Source of the DNA: Paraspadella gotoi
Lineage: Eukaryota; Chaetognatha
Direction: 5' to 3'
NCBI GenBank assembly: GCA_051294375.1
Contig: CM119267.1
Coordinates: forward strand, 7,730,683-7,794,682
DNA: 64,000 bases
Under the pieces are notes generated by a model. It ran no database searches. It saw only the letters and a list, made by a program, of their open reading frames with translations, and was not told the DNA's origin. The translations under genes and the position numbers were made by a program. How positions within the stretch are numbered: the stretch's first letter is position 1; each line of letters opens with the position of its first letter. Positions 33,150-44,820 of the stretch are shown here, one piece after another.

Positions 33150-34711
33150 AGAGGCGTCGCTTCGTCGTTCGTAAAAGAGGAATTCTCTTCTATGTCTCCA
33201 GTTGTCTCTAGTCTTCATTGTGTATAAACATTGAACAATTGCTCAAGTCGAAGACTCTACAGCGAACATCCGTTCAGTGTAATAAGTTGAGGATTGCGGA
33301 TTTCGTAAAATTTACGTACATAAAAATTTACGTTAATGTAGGTAGCACACTAAAGATTTTCAATTATCAGCTCCAGATAGGCACTCTTCGCATCAAAACA
33401 AAAAGAAACTCAAATATTGATTTATTAAAAAAGCAAACGATTAGTTCATAATATAAACAGGACACAAAACGATATTGGAATGATCTCCATAATCTATGGC
33501 AAAAGCTTTACTTGTCAAGAATATTTTAAATCAACGAACTTGATACATGCTAATCGCATTAAAATAATAAACATTTCACTGAATTTAAATGACCAATTCA
33601 TCGCGCTTATATTCGGAACTACAGCTTAGTGGTTTATAACAAGTTGAATTTAGAAAAAAAAACATTACTGATACTAAATCTAAAACTATATTAGATGGGG
33701 GAATTGAGAAGGACTTGAAAAGAGCATACTGATATGCAAAAAATATTTGGGGAAAAAAATGACATGGATAAAACATCAGTCTGTTTTTGACAGGAAGTAA
33801 TGTTTTTAAAAATGAAATAAATAGGGCAGCGATTTTATATAAAAAAAAATATCTCCCGAACTCGAAAATGAGAGAGCAGGATATTTACGTAAAGAAACGG
33901 AGAGATCAAAATGGCGCAGGCTTTCTCCGACGAGTAAGCCTTCGCCGAAAATAAAAATGGGAAATAGGGAACCTGTAGCCAGTCCGAGTATTGAAATGTC
34001 GAAAGCTCGAATTGTGATATCATCCGGTAAGTTATTTGGAGCCTACGTTGAGTGCGTCGAGTTCGTTCAACTTCGCGGCCTGTGGTGAGAGCCGATGGTC
34101 TCTCCGTAACTTCAAGCGAAACGAACCTTCTAAATCGGATTCTGTCAGCCAATAAAGTTCTAATAACAGCCCCCTGAGCCTCTCTCGGGTCACTCTACCC
34201 ATCAGAAAAGGATTTCTTCTGCATTTGAATTTTTAGTAAGCATTTCGCCTTTATTTGATTTCTAAAAGATGGGACCTCTTATAAAAGTCATTAGTTATTC
34301 TGGTTGCCCTTAACTATTATTTCCTTTTTTATTTTCCCTTTCAGGTAATTTCTTTGGAATTTTATACGGAAATATTAGAAAATTATTATATTAGCTAGTA
34401 AATTAGTGTCTGAAAAATCTAATCATATTTTCTTGCTTTGTTCACGATAAATAATAATTGAAAGTATATATAGAATAAATATAAGGATGATTCTTTAGAA
34501 AAAATAATTAATAATAAAGGAACCAACTAAGAAAATGATAACAAATTAAAAATTAACTGTTAAGTATTCTCACGCGAAGTGTTTGCCGTTTGGTTCCTAG
34601 GCGATGCTAAACAGTATGACTGAAAGTCCACTTCGCTACATGAGATACATAACTAAATAAGTAAATTTTTAAGGAAACAGAGTCAGAGAGAGAGAAAAGC
34701 AGAAAAATGGT

Positions 34712-35125
34712 AAAAAAAAACTTTTTAAGTATAGTGACCTCGCCAGAGAAAATTAATGAAAAAATAAAAAAATAAATAAAAATGATTGATGCGATAACGA
34801 TTCATTGATCCGAATGATAGTCATTCATTGATCCGAATGATAGTCATTCATTGATCCGAATGATAGTCATTCATCGTAAATAAAACAAACAAATACGTGT
34901 ATGAGAAAGAGAGACAGAGAAAGATAGAGAGAAGCTGAGCAGCCGCTGCAGAGCGAACTCGTTTTTAGACGAATCAGAAGAAGCTGCAACGGAAAAAAAG
35001 AGCGACATATAATTAAAAGAGAGAGAGAGAAAAAGAGAGAGGAATATGAAACAATTTAAAAGACCTCAATTTGATGAAATGAAATGATGAAAAGCCATAT
35101 CTAAATTTTCAGCTTCCTATGGTTA
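34712..35125 (+). repeat. Dispersed repeat B, copy 1
   Basis: Shares with 50470-51125 the blocks AAGTATAGTGACCTCGCCAGA, GATGCGATAAC, ACGAATC.GAAG...GCAGC-like segments and a distal AAAG/GAGAG region. It contains a 23-bp tandem triplication at 34799-34870. Confidence 0.75.
34799..34870. repeat. 23-bp tandem repeat, three perfect copies
   Basis: Unit ATTCATTGATCCGAATGATAGTC occurs three times head to tail. Each unit boundary forms the palindrome GAATGATAGTCATTC. Confidence 0.95.
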
Positions 35126-35673
35126 CACACTTGAGCTATATTTCATGACGACGACGACGACCAAAAACAGCAGAAACGAATTAACATCTCATAATGCCCG
35201 CCTGACGAGATAAAAAACAATATCATAAAACAACAAAATAAATATGATGCATTATGGAAATTGGAATGACACAAAGTCGGGGCTAAACGTCGATTTAATT
35301 TTAAACGGAGAGGAAATAACACGTAAATTATTTAAATGAATATTCAGGTAGAATTTATAAGTTTATCTATTAACTCGAATACTCGTAGACAACAATTGTT
35401 ATTGGATCGCGATAAATGCGCATTATCTAGCGAGCCTGACATTTTTAAATGATACATTACAGATTACTCCTGTCTCGGCGTTATGCTCGATGATTCCCTT
35501 GTGGCCATTAGCAAAGAAAGACTGAAGTTGCGTTTGTCAATGTTCGTGAAATCGTTCATTTAGAAATTGCTCCATGGAGAATAAGATTTTAAATTTGATC
35601 GCAAGTTTCGGTGGCCATATCCTCGGCTTCTACAAGCGAAAAGGTAATACTAAAATGCTGTAGGTTTTTCCCT

Positions 35674-38230
35674 TCAAAACATGCCGACAGTCGGTGCCGT
35701 CGTCGTCACGTAATAGTCGGCGGCGTCCAGCACGGGCGCTGCAACGCTGTAATCAGCAGCTGCTGCGGCGACGGAAACGGCGGAAGGAGGCGGGCCCACC
35801 AGTGCCGGGTGTGAGGCAGCGGATGTCACGTAAGCCATAGAGGTCGTTTGATGAGCCGGAACGACGGCCGCCGCGTAATAAACTACGCCTAAAGCGCGAA
35901 GAGACCGAAAATTTACTCGCCTCGTTGAAAATTAGATAAATATAGCTTAATGAGATAAATGGGTATACTTGTTGAATTACCGTTAGCGTGAGAAACTGCT
36001 ATTCTCGGGTCGTAGTACTGTGAGGAGGGCGCAGGGGAATAGGCGTGAGAGACCGCATCGTTCGGGTTTGGGGAACCTGCGAGAATGAACCGAGATATTA
36101 CGGTCGAAGACGAGAAAGACAATAAAAGTTCTTTCATAAAATAAAGAAAGAGGATAAAATTAAAACTAAGAGAAACGATAAGATGCTATAATGGGAATGT
36201 GAAAAGGAGATCCAACTGATTCTCACTGAAACTATATTGCGGCACGTTTTGAAGTATATTTATTCAAGGTGGATGCTTCAATTCAAAAATCGTGGGGGAT
36301 GCAGTGCAAGAAAGGGAGTATCATTGCAGAGATCTTCGGGGGGGGAGGGGTCGGCTTGATGAAATTCGTTACCCGTAGTATAATAATTGGATTCATAAGT
36401 TTGGAAGGCGTTGGAGACGGTTTGCACGGCACCCGGGGCGTGGGCGTGACTGGGGGATTCGGAGAGGCGGTAGATGTCCACACTGTTGCTTTTGACCAGA
36501 CCGCGTTGGCCGTAGGGGGCGTAAGAACCGAGGTCGCCCGTCTGCAGGTGCTGAAGGTGATGCGGCGGAAGCTGACACGGGTCGACGGCAGCTGCGGCGG
36601 TGACGGCGACGGACCCGTCCCGTAGGCCCGGGCGGCGAAAATGGGGCGGGGGCGGGAAAAAAATGGGGAGCGGGGATGCGCGTCGGCCACCAAGGGACGC
36701 GAATCGGGCGGGGAACTTGCCATGACTGGTGTAGGGCAGTAGGGATATTGGGAGGGGTGAGAAAAGTGTGCTCTTTTTGGGTGGATCCTCTACATACAGT
36801 CGCCGAGAAATATTTTCTTTTAATTATTTATTCAAGTATTAGATTCCTCGAAATAAAAAAGAGTGCAATAAAAAAGAGTCGGTCGATTTTTTGGTCTTCA
36901 TCACCAAAACGGGAGTGATCCATTTTTGTATCTACACTTCCTCTCTCATTGAATTTTATAAAACCTGCGACTGTATTATAATCTATTAATGAATATACTA
37001 GCATTTGCATTCTATAATAATTTTAGAAAAATATGACGTTTAAGAATAACATTTTGTCCTAAAAAGCGTGTGGCTGATAATTCAGATACGGTGCCAGCAA
37101 TCAATAAGCATCCTTTAAAATTTATTTTAGGTATAGCAAAGATAATAGAAAAACCTAAGGGCGGATTTACCAGATCGAGGAAGTGAAGGGGAAGTCATGC
37201 TTTTGCTTTTTGATGGCATGCCAGAATTCTTTCCTACGGTATGCGTGAAGAGGAATTTGGGGAAAGAAAACGGGGGTGCGTGGGAAGCGTGAGTCTAAAG
37301 CTCTAAGGGTCTCTATGTCTTTTTTTTCGAGCGTGAAGGACTACCAGTACAAAAAGGGTGGCAAAAAGTAGGGAAGAGGGTACCTGAATACTTGCTGGTC
37401 GCCGCAGACGTCATCATGACCCCACGTCGCTGATTTGAAGGGGACTGAAGAATGAATTCGGAACTAATGGCGTGGACTCCGGACTGAGTTTGGCAGGCAA
37501 CCGGGCGAAAAAATGAGACAAAAGTGACATTGAAAGAATAATAAAGTGGCAGGGAGGAGAAGAGGAATCGCGTTGTAATTAGAGAACCACCATTGCCGGG
37601 GAAAAAATTATGGGAGTGGAAATTCACACCTGATGACTCAAAACAGTATTTGCGTTTACTCCGTATCGCGGGTGATGAGTTCCGCTGTGATTGGACGGGT
37701 CACCGATGTAATGAGCGCTGGGTAAATGAAAGTGTTATTCAGAAACCACCGTCACAAACCGCCGTTTTCGCAGTCAAGAAATTTAAAAGCTTCTTTAATA
37801 GATAATGTACTTGTCAATTTATAACGACACTAAAAATAGTTTAAAATTTATGTAGTTAATGAATCTTTCTCACAATAATTTCTTAGCCTTATTTTTTCAT
37901 AAAAAAATCGACTAAAACAGAGGCTTTCTTCCAACTGGAGTATGTAAATTGAACAAAGATCGTACAATATAAGCAAATCGTAAAAATTCAAATCTTTTGG
38001 CTTTTGCTAAGATTTTTCTGAAAGAATTAAATTTTTAAAGTTCCATTGGCACTTTACACTCAAGCCTCAGATCGGCTTTTGAAAGCAGGGAAATACCTGC
38101 CGACGTTTTTGTGAGATATTCTCGTATGGTGAGAGTTGACGGGAATGTTTTTCCGCAAAGTAGGTGGAGTGGGTTCGGAGTCCATGTCACCGAGAGACTC
38201 CATCGGCAAGTTTCCGGCTTCTGATTCCAT
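35674..38230 (-). CDS. Low-complexity protein of unknown function, 265 aa
   Basis: Four exons, 38230-38097, 36725-36373, 36076-35981 and 35888-35674, join in phase (134+353+96+215 nt = 266 codons). The N-terminus is acidic (MESEAGNLPMESLGDMDSEP). A Pro/His/Ala-rich middle follows (FFPPPPHFRRPG, VAVTAAAAVDPC, LPPHHLQHLQ), then Ser/Tyr-rich LVKSNSVDIYRLSESPS. The Ala/Val/Tyr-rich tail includes GVVYYAAAVVPAHQTTSMAY and VLDAADYYVTTTAPTVGMF-stop. No folded domain is recognised. The composition is typical of disordered regions of transcription or RNA-processing factors, but an RNA-binding domain was looked for and not found. The intron 36726-38096 could hide another exon. Confidence 0.65.
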
Positions 38231-39182
38231 GTCAAGTGATAGCCGAGGATTGAACTGAGAAGTGGCGGGAGGGAGAGGGCGATTCGGCAGCGATAAGGGA
38301 TGGAAAGGAAAAAAGGATGAAGAACTTCATTCTTTAACTTAAAAAATAAATAAATACCCATGATCGAGCTTTAATCTCTTTCGCGGCAACGTGAATTAGG
38401 TGACATTAGGATCGAGTTATTTAAAACAAAGGTTAAACAACAACGACAACAACAACAAAAGAGATTCTCTCTGAAGTCTGAACAATGAATAGCACAGCAG
38501 CAAGCCAGGAAGTGAAATAGAAAAAAAATGACGTATGACGGACTGTGTCGGTGAGAGCGCAGCATCGGGTTTGTCGCCCAACTAAAACTGCAAAGGGCCA
38601 CATCATACTAAATGCTTATAAATTATCATAAGAAAATAGTCTTGGCTGTCGAAAAATACAGCGATACTTCACTATTTTATCTAGCAAATAAGCAAATGTT
38701 AAAACGAGGAGAAAAAGAAAATTCGTTTAGCATGTAATCTTTTTCAAACAAAATTAAGGACGAAATCAAAACATTAAATCAATGAAAGACCATCACGAAG
38801 TTTGTAAACACAAAAAAGCTCATGCAATTAACAATTCTCGAAACGCGTACGTACGACCTATGTTCACTGATTATTTTAAGCCGTCAGATTGGAATTTGAG
38901 GTACTGTGAAGGAATAAAAACTAGAATTCGATTAACGTTTAAATAGGGAACCTATCAAATCCAGTTTATTACAACGACAAACAACCCGTTTAAGCATAAA
39001 ATCTGAGTGTTTCTCTTGGTTTATTTACAAACTTGTAAAATCAAACAAAACGCACAAAAGGACCGGCTTCTATAATCTACTTCAGACCGAAGACAAAACT
39101 TTTAAGAAATAATAAAAAGCGCAAAAAAAAACACGGAGGGGAACATTCATTCTCTCCCTTTCTTCCAATAATTTAAGCGACA

Positions 39183-42100
39183 TCAAACGTGTAAACTATA
39201 GTAGATGGTTGGTTCCTCTGCGGTGGGCGGCACAGACGGCGGCTGCGAGACAAAGTTCCTGCCACCGGTTTTGGCCGAGTCGTTCGCCACCGAGCGAGGA
39301 CGGTGGTGATAAAGGTTGGGATCCGCGTCCCCAGCCTCCGAGGCACCATCGTCAATGAAGGAAATGTTGGAGACATTCGTCGTGGACATGGTGGCGATGG
39401 CCAGCGGCGACGCGTCGGCGGCGACTAGGGGCGAGGGAAGACCAGACACTCCCTGGTGCGGGTAGATGGAGGAGGGAGTGGAGCCGATAAGGGGGGAAGC
39501 GGAGGAGGCGCTCGGACATTGGGAGGAGGGAGAGAAGGACTGAGGCTGAGCGGAGGCTGGATACTGTCGGCGTGGATCGGACCGGTCGACCGGCTCGAAA
39601 ATGTTCGCCTCGGCGGCGCGTGGAACGTTGTCGTACTCGCTCCCGCGGTTGGCGCTGACAGCGGGTGAACGCGAATCGAACCCGTTGTTCATACTTTGCG
39701 GCGAGAGATACTGCGAACTGGAATTGTTGTAGTTGTTCGGCGTGGCGTTTGGAACCGAACGGCCGGGCTTGTACTGGTTTTAACGCGATGATTTCATTGG
39801 GGACGTGTGGGTGGAACGGAAAAAAAAATTCGAAAAAAGGGAAATCAAAGGTGAGAACGAAGGATGAAAAAAGAATAGATAAGAACTAAACATAAATAAA
39901 GCGGGAGAACTAAAACCAGGCCTTAAACCACCAAAGCCTGTCCAAAGTCAGGGGCAAGATAGCTTATTTATTAAATGAATGGATAATTTTTATATTGGTT
40001 GTACCAATTTCATGAATTCAGTGCTAAGTTTAGGAATAAATACGGCCCTTTATAACATAATTTCAGTATCTAGGGGCAATATGGTCTTCGAATCTAAGTT
40101 TCACAGGATACGGTGGTCTTAAGAATAACAATTTTAATTATTTGTAAATATATTTTACCAAAGGTTTGATAATCGTCGACATCACTTTTGTGGAGGCGTT
40201 TTTTTTTGTGATTTTCTTAGGTCAATTTATAGGATTTTTCTAGCCCAATTGGTTTATTAGTTTTGCTTGCCGAATAGTTCACCCTGATATATTAACTAAG
40301 CAAGCTTTGTACTACCGTTGAAGGCCCAATCATTATAGAAACTGTAGATATTGGGCGCTTTGGACCCACAGTGGCGTTGAAAAGGTAATGGCAAGATTAA
40401 GCCAATTCAACTGCGAGAACGCCAAAAACATGGTGGTGGCGAGTTTTTGGATGGCAGGAAAGTCACAGGTGATCCAGTTTACTGCTCAAATATCCTCATT
40501 CAAGTATTAAGCTTTTTAGGTTGTATTTCAGAGAGATACTACTGGACAAGAACGGTAATTCCAATGCGTTGCGCCGTTGTGACTTTATTTTTACGTGTAT
40601 TTCCTTTTGATCACTTGATATGACACGAGATGACTAAAAAACTTTCTTTGCCCGTGTATTTATGACAAACACTGCAGCAAATTTCCTTCTTTTATTACTT
40701 ATCGTTTTAGGAATTTTTGAAAGCGGCGCTAGCAGTCCCTTAGATTTAAGGTTTTTTCTGTCTTAACAAATAAGCAACCAACTATAAACAAATTATATAT
40801 ATTTTTAACATAAGTGGGACAGACCGACATACCGACCGAAAAGTGACTTACAGAGTTGCTCCGCGATTACTCGCGGCGCAATGAATACATAATAGTTTGT
40901 ATGTTTACGGAAAGTTTAAAAGGAGTAAAAATAATGCATTTTCTAAGATTTAAAGCATGATATTAGTCAGGTGCTGAGTCAATGCCAGGAAAGCTAATAA
41001 GCATATAAACGGAGTAACACAGATTCGCGACCACGCGAAGAAACGTTTACGATCGACAGATAAACATGAAACAATAAAACAACTAACAAAAAATTCTATA
41101 ATAAATATCACCAGAGTTGCATGCGATCAAAGCGTGCACAGGAAAATTACTATTTTTGTATTTAAAATTGTCATCTTAAATTGCGGACACGTAAATTTTT
41201 GTAATAAATGATTTTGGACAAAAATTCAGTCTGTAGACTTTGGTCATTGTATTTGTAAAATTACAGTTTATAAAATTTTTACAAGCTTTCACGACATAAT
41301 TTTACTACAATATAGCATAAGTCAGACAATTTTAAATGTACTTGATATTCTATCCCCATAAGAAGTTACTTAATTCATCAAATAAAAAAATACCTGCCGT
41401 TGCCCAACGCTTTGGTTTATAGCGACGCCGGGGGCAGGCTGTTGATGATCTGAATAATATTAATAACAAGGATGGCGAGAATTAATTGTCAGTGATTTTT
41501 TTTCTGCTTCGCCTAAGATAACGAATACTACTAGTAACTCTAAATTACTTTCCCCCTCCGAATAAACAAAAAATTATTTAGCATTTATTTAGATTTGAGA
41601 ATTCCTCTTTTATACCGAATTAATCCATTACGTCAAATTAACAAACATAGAGATTGACATCTTCCTCTCTCACTTGAGTTATTTCCGTTAGCTTTGAACT
41701 GAATCTTAACGTCCCTCTCGGAGGCGTAGTTGGTGGCATGAAGCGCAAGATTGCCGGTTCGGTCTGTCTTCACTTTTCGACCAATGTATCTAAGAAAAAA
41801 AAATGGCAAAAAAAAAAAAAAAAAGTAAAAACGACTTAAGTAATACGTATATCGTTGGAATAAGTGAAACTGAAAAAGCAATCCTACTTGGGATAATGAG
41901 GGGAGCAGAGAGTGTAAAGACAGTTTTTGACGCATCCTTGAGCGAAAGGATTGTGACCTCCTCGAAACTTGCCTGTAACCTGGAGTCAATTACAAACAAC
42001 AATAATGATTATCCATTATGATTAACTATGGACTACAATGTATATTTCATAATGTGAGTTAACAATATATATAATAAACAGCTTCAAGCATTATTAAGAA

Positions 42101-43155
42101 TCTCAAATATATAATTTGATTGCCAAGTAAAAGGTTTTATTTTTTATTTTGGTTCCGACAATGTTTAAAAAACTAAGCATACATAAAATTAAATAAGGCA
42201 CCTGTTCATTCGTAGTTCTTCCTCTAGACACGAGCATAATGTGAAAACCCGTGAGGCCACCGACGGGAATGATGAGAACTCCGACAATTATCATTATTAC
42301 CACGGAAACAACCCAGCCGACGCTCCCGACGTGGTCACCTTGAATTTACGACAACATTGTTTAAAAATGGGAATAATTTCCGATTTGATCACGCCTATTA
42401 TAAACGATTTCTTACCTTTTCTTAATAGGACGAAGAGTAAAGAAAAACCAAAAACCGATAGCATGTGAAGCGTAAGAGTGATGAGAAAGAAAAAGAAAAA
42501 TCGATAGTTTCTTCTCCCGACGCAATTGTTCACCCAAGGACAGTGATGATCGAACGTCTAAAAAGATTAAGTTAAATATAACAACAGCTATGTACAACTT
42601 TTAATTTAAGTAAAATGTTTGAAAGTTTTCTCTTTTTATTTTGAAGGCAAAAGATTATTTTCACAAAAAAATATTTCTTGCTGACCTCGATGCAATTATT
42701 GCAGACTGAACAGTGAGAGCACCGAGGCGGACGATAGAACTGGCAGGTGGTACACCATTTCATTCGGACCGAAATTCCTCGGATCTCGACGTTTTTGAAA
42801 AGAGGGGCGCGGATCTCTTCCTCGGCAACGGCGGGAGACTTGGGATGAATCCCGGGATCGAGGCAAGTGGCGAAGGAGAAGTTAACGATGGCGAAAAGAG
42901 CGAGGATTCCCTCGTAGATCGGAATGAGATAACCGTAGGGAAGCTCGTCGCCCATTTCCACCAGGAGTCGACATCTTGGAAAAGATTAAAAAAAAAAAAG
43001 TCCTGCCATTAGCTAGCACTAACGAGTATAGGATCCCTGTCACCAGCGTCGATTCACACTCACGGAAAAGCGAAGAAAAAGGCGGTGGTCGTGAGCAAGA
43101 GCAGCCACGCGAATATCGCGGGCAAGTATTGAGTGGAACACTTGCATTTGCACAT
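39183..43155 (-). CDS. ZDHHC5/8-like: DHHC palmitoyltransferase of the ZDHHC5/8 type
   Basis: Transfers palmitate to cysteines of membrane-associated proteins. Exons 43155-43064, 42974-42686, 42557-42416, 42338-42202, 41979-41888, 41789-41674, 41449-41394 and 39773-39183 join in phase to 504 aa. It starts [19 protein letters not shown]1-2 lie at residues 8-65. The cysteine-rich domain follows ([33 protein letters not shown]), with the catalytic [12 protein letters not shown]. Then TM3-4, the conserved [31 protein letters not shown] and RYIGRK. A Ser/Pro-rich tail follows and ends YYSLHV. Human ZDHHC5/8 are longer (about 715-765 aa) but share this order and end in a class II PDZ ligand. The final LHV here also fits class II (hydrophobic-x-hydrophobic). 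Confidence 0.95.
39918..40013 (+). repeat. Short dispersed element A, 3' part (ZDHHC intron)
   Basis: AGGCCTTAAACCACCAAAGCCTGTCC through TTGGTTGTACCAATTTCAT, almost identical to the 2369 copy. Inserted in the last ZDHHC intron. Confidence 0.92.
40546..40882 (+). repeat. Dispersed repeat C, copy 2 (ZDHHC intron)
   Basis: Longer copy of the repeat seen at 30036, with about 110 extra bp in the middle. It ends GAAAAGTGACTTACAGAG...ACTCGCGGCGCAA. It is not coding. Confidence 0.85.
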
Positions 43156-44820
43156 TTTATTGACGTCTTCCGAGTGAGTTTGACGAAAGCACGGACGTGG
43201 TGGGGGCGCGGGGGATCGGGAAATCACAGGTATTCGTTCAATTAGTTTTTCAGTCGACGTTAAACTAAGGCGACATCAGGCGGACCGTGACTTCGAACCG
43301 GCGTCACCGCCATCGTCCAACGAGGTGTTTCGGTGACGATACCGGCTCTCTTTCAATTTAATCGCCATTCAAGTCTTTTCGGAAGCGTCGTCAACGTCAA
43401 GTACGGACCGGAATCTTATTTTTAACCGAATTTTTAAATTTCCAAAAGTTTCCTGGTTTCTTCATAATAAAATGACTTAAAAACAAATAAAAACATTTAA
43501 CCATCACTCATAAACGAAAAAAATTTCGTCGGCTGAAACGAAAGTTTTAAAAAATGGGCAACTGTTTAAAGCCCAAAGTCTATTTAAAAAAATTGTCAAA
43601 TTAAGTTTAAATAAGTCGTAAAATACAATTTAAATCAAAATCTCAAGTTAAGGCCTGTATCAACTTTTTATCAACGTTACTGAATTATGAAGAAACAGTG
43701 CAAAGAAAAAATACCAAATTAATGAAAACATTGATTAATCAATTTCTCTCGACTCTGAAAAATGGAAAACCGAAGACGTTACGAGAAAGACGGGCGGAAG
43801 CGGGCTACTAGCGGCATTGGGGCGCGACCGAATCAGCAGCAGGAACTCGCTAATCGACATTTTGAAAAGGCTGTGTCGGGCTCTGTCGGGCGAGACAATT
43901 GTTAAAAGACAGACCAAAAAACAAATGGTATGCTGAATAATAAATAAATTCATAACATAATTGGTTTTAAATATTTTATTCGAATACAAACAAGGTTGAT
44001 TCAGTACAATCATCATCAACAAACAAATCTAACAATTCTGCTACACAAACAGACTAACAGACATAATACATGTATGCTATATACTATGCACTATACAGTA
44101 AATCGCCAATTTTTTATAAGTCATAGATAAAAAAAATTATAATTTTATAACATTTATAATTCCGTTTACAACAACTAGCAAACTAAAAGTCGATCTGAAT
44201 TTAATTTAGCTTAGTATGCCATCATACAAAACGTGGAGAACTAAAATGAAATTGGCACCAAGTTTATATTTTATTAAATTTAGTTCGGCATATTTTAATT
44301 ACACAATCTAAATCTAGGAACACAATTTGTACTTATTGATAATTTCAAATTCAAATATAAACAATTGTTCCAGTTATCATTTCATAGTTCATAATATATT
44401 CAACATAAAAGGTGCCAGTAAGGTGACTAGTGGGCACTAATATATCACTCACGACGTGGTTCTCAGTTTCTACAGAAGTGATTTGTAAAATTACAGCAAT
44501 TCAGTCGCGAAAAGAAAATAACGAGAACAAGTTAAAAGTAGTATATAGTTCGAAAAAGAAGCCATCAAAAAAATGTTTAGCTAGCACCCAAAAAACTAAA
44601 AAAAGCACCAATTGGAGAAATTGCAATACAAGTAATATTTAAGCGGTTGGCGTTACTTCATGGAAAACTTCCCTTGCGAATTTTTAAACTGGAAAAAATG
44701 TTCTGGAATCCGGCCTTTAAAGATGAACCGAAACCCTGCGTTCAAAAGGAGGTACGTTTTAATTAAAACATTATTTGAAAAATTAACCTGTGGAACGGTT
44801 AACTCGGTTGCCGAGAGAAT
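43156..44820. other. Spacer between ZDHHC and APBB
   Basis: AT-rich. It should hold the ZDHHC promoter and the APBB 3' UTR, but no specific signal is clear. Short ORFs at 43735-44022 and 44430-44642 are unsupported. Confidence 0.5.

Larger units (their letters stand above)
33150..35673. other. Intergenic spacer, GPCR 3' flank to low-complexity gene
   Basis: Contains dispersed repeat B (34712-35125) with a 23-bp tandem triplication. A 105-codon minus-strand ORF at 33835-34152 has no recognisable domain. Otherwise AT-rich. Confidence 0.5.

Noticed and set aside
33835-34152. 105-codon minus-strand ORF
   Set aside because: Arg-rich start but no domain, no splice partners and no Cys or hydrophobic pattern that I recognise.
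36283-36723. 146-codon minus-strand ORF starting MASSPPDSRP
   Set aside because: The neighbouring frame is the one that splices in phase to exons on both sides and continues into the YYAAAVVPAHQ tail.
44430-44642. 70-codon + strand Lys-rich ORF
   Set aside because: AT-rich, no domain, no context; not supported.
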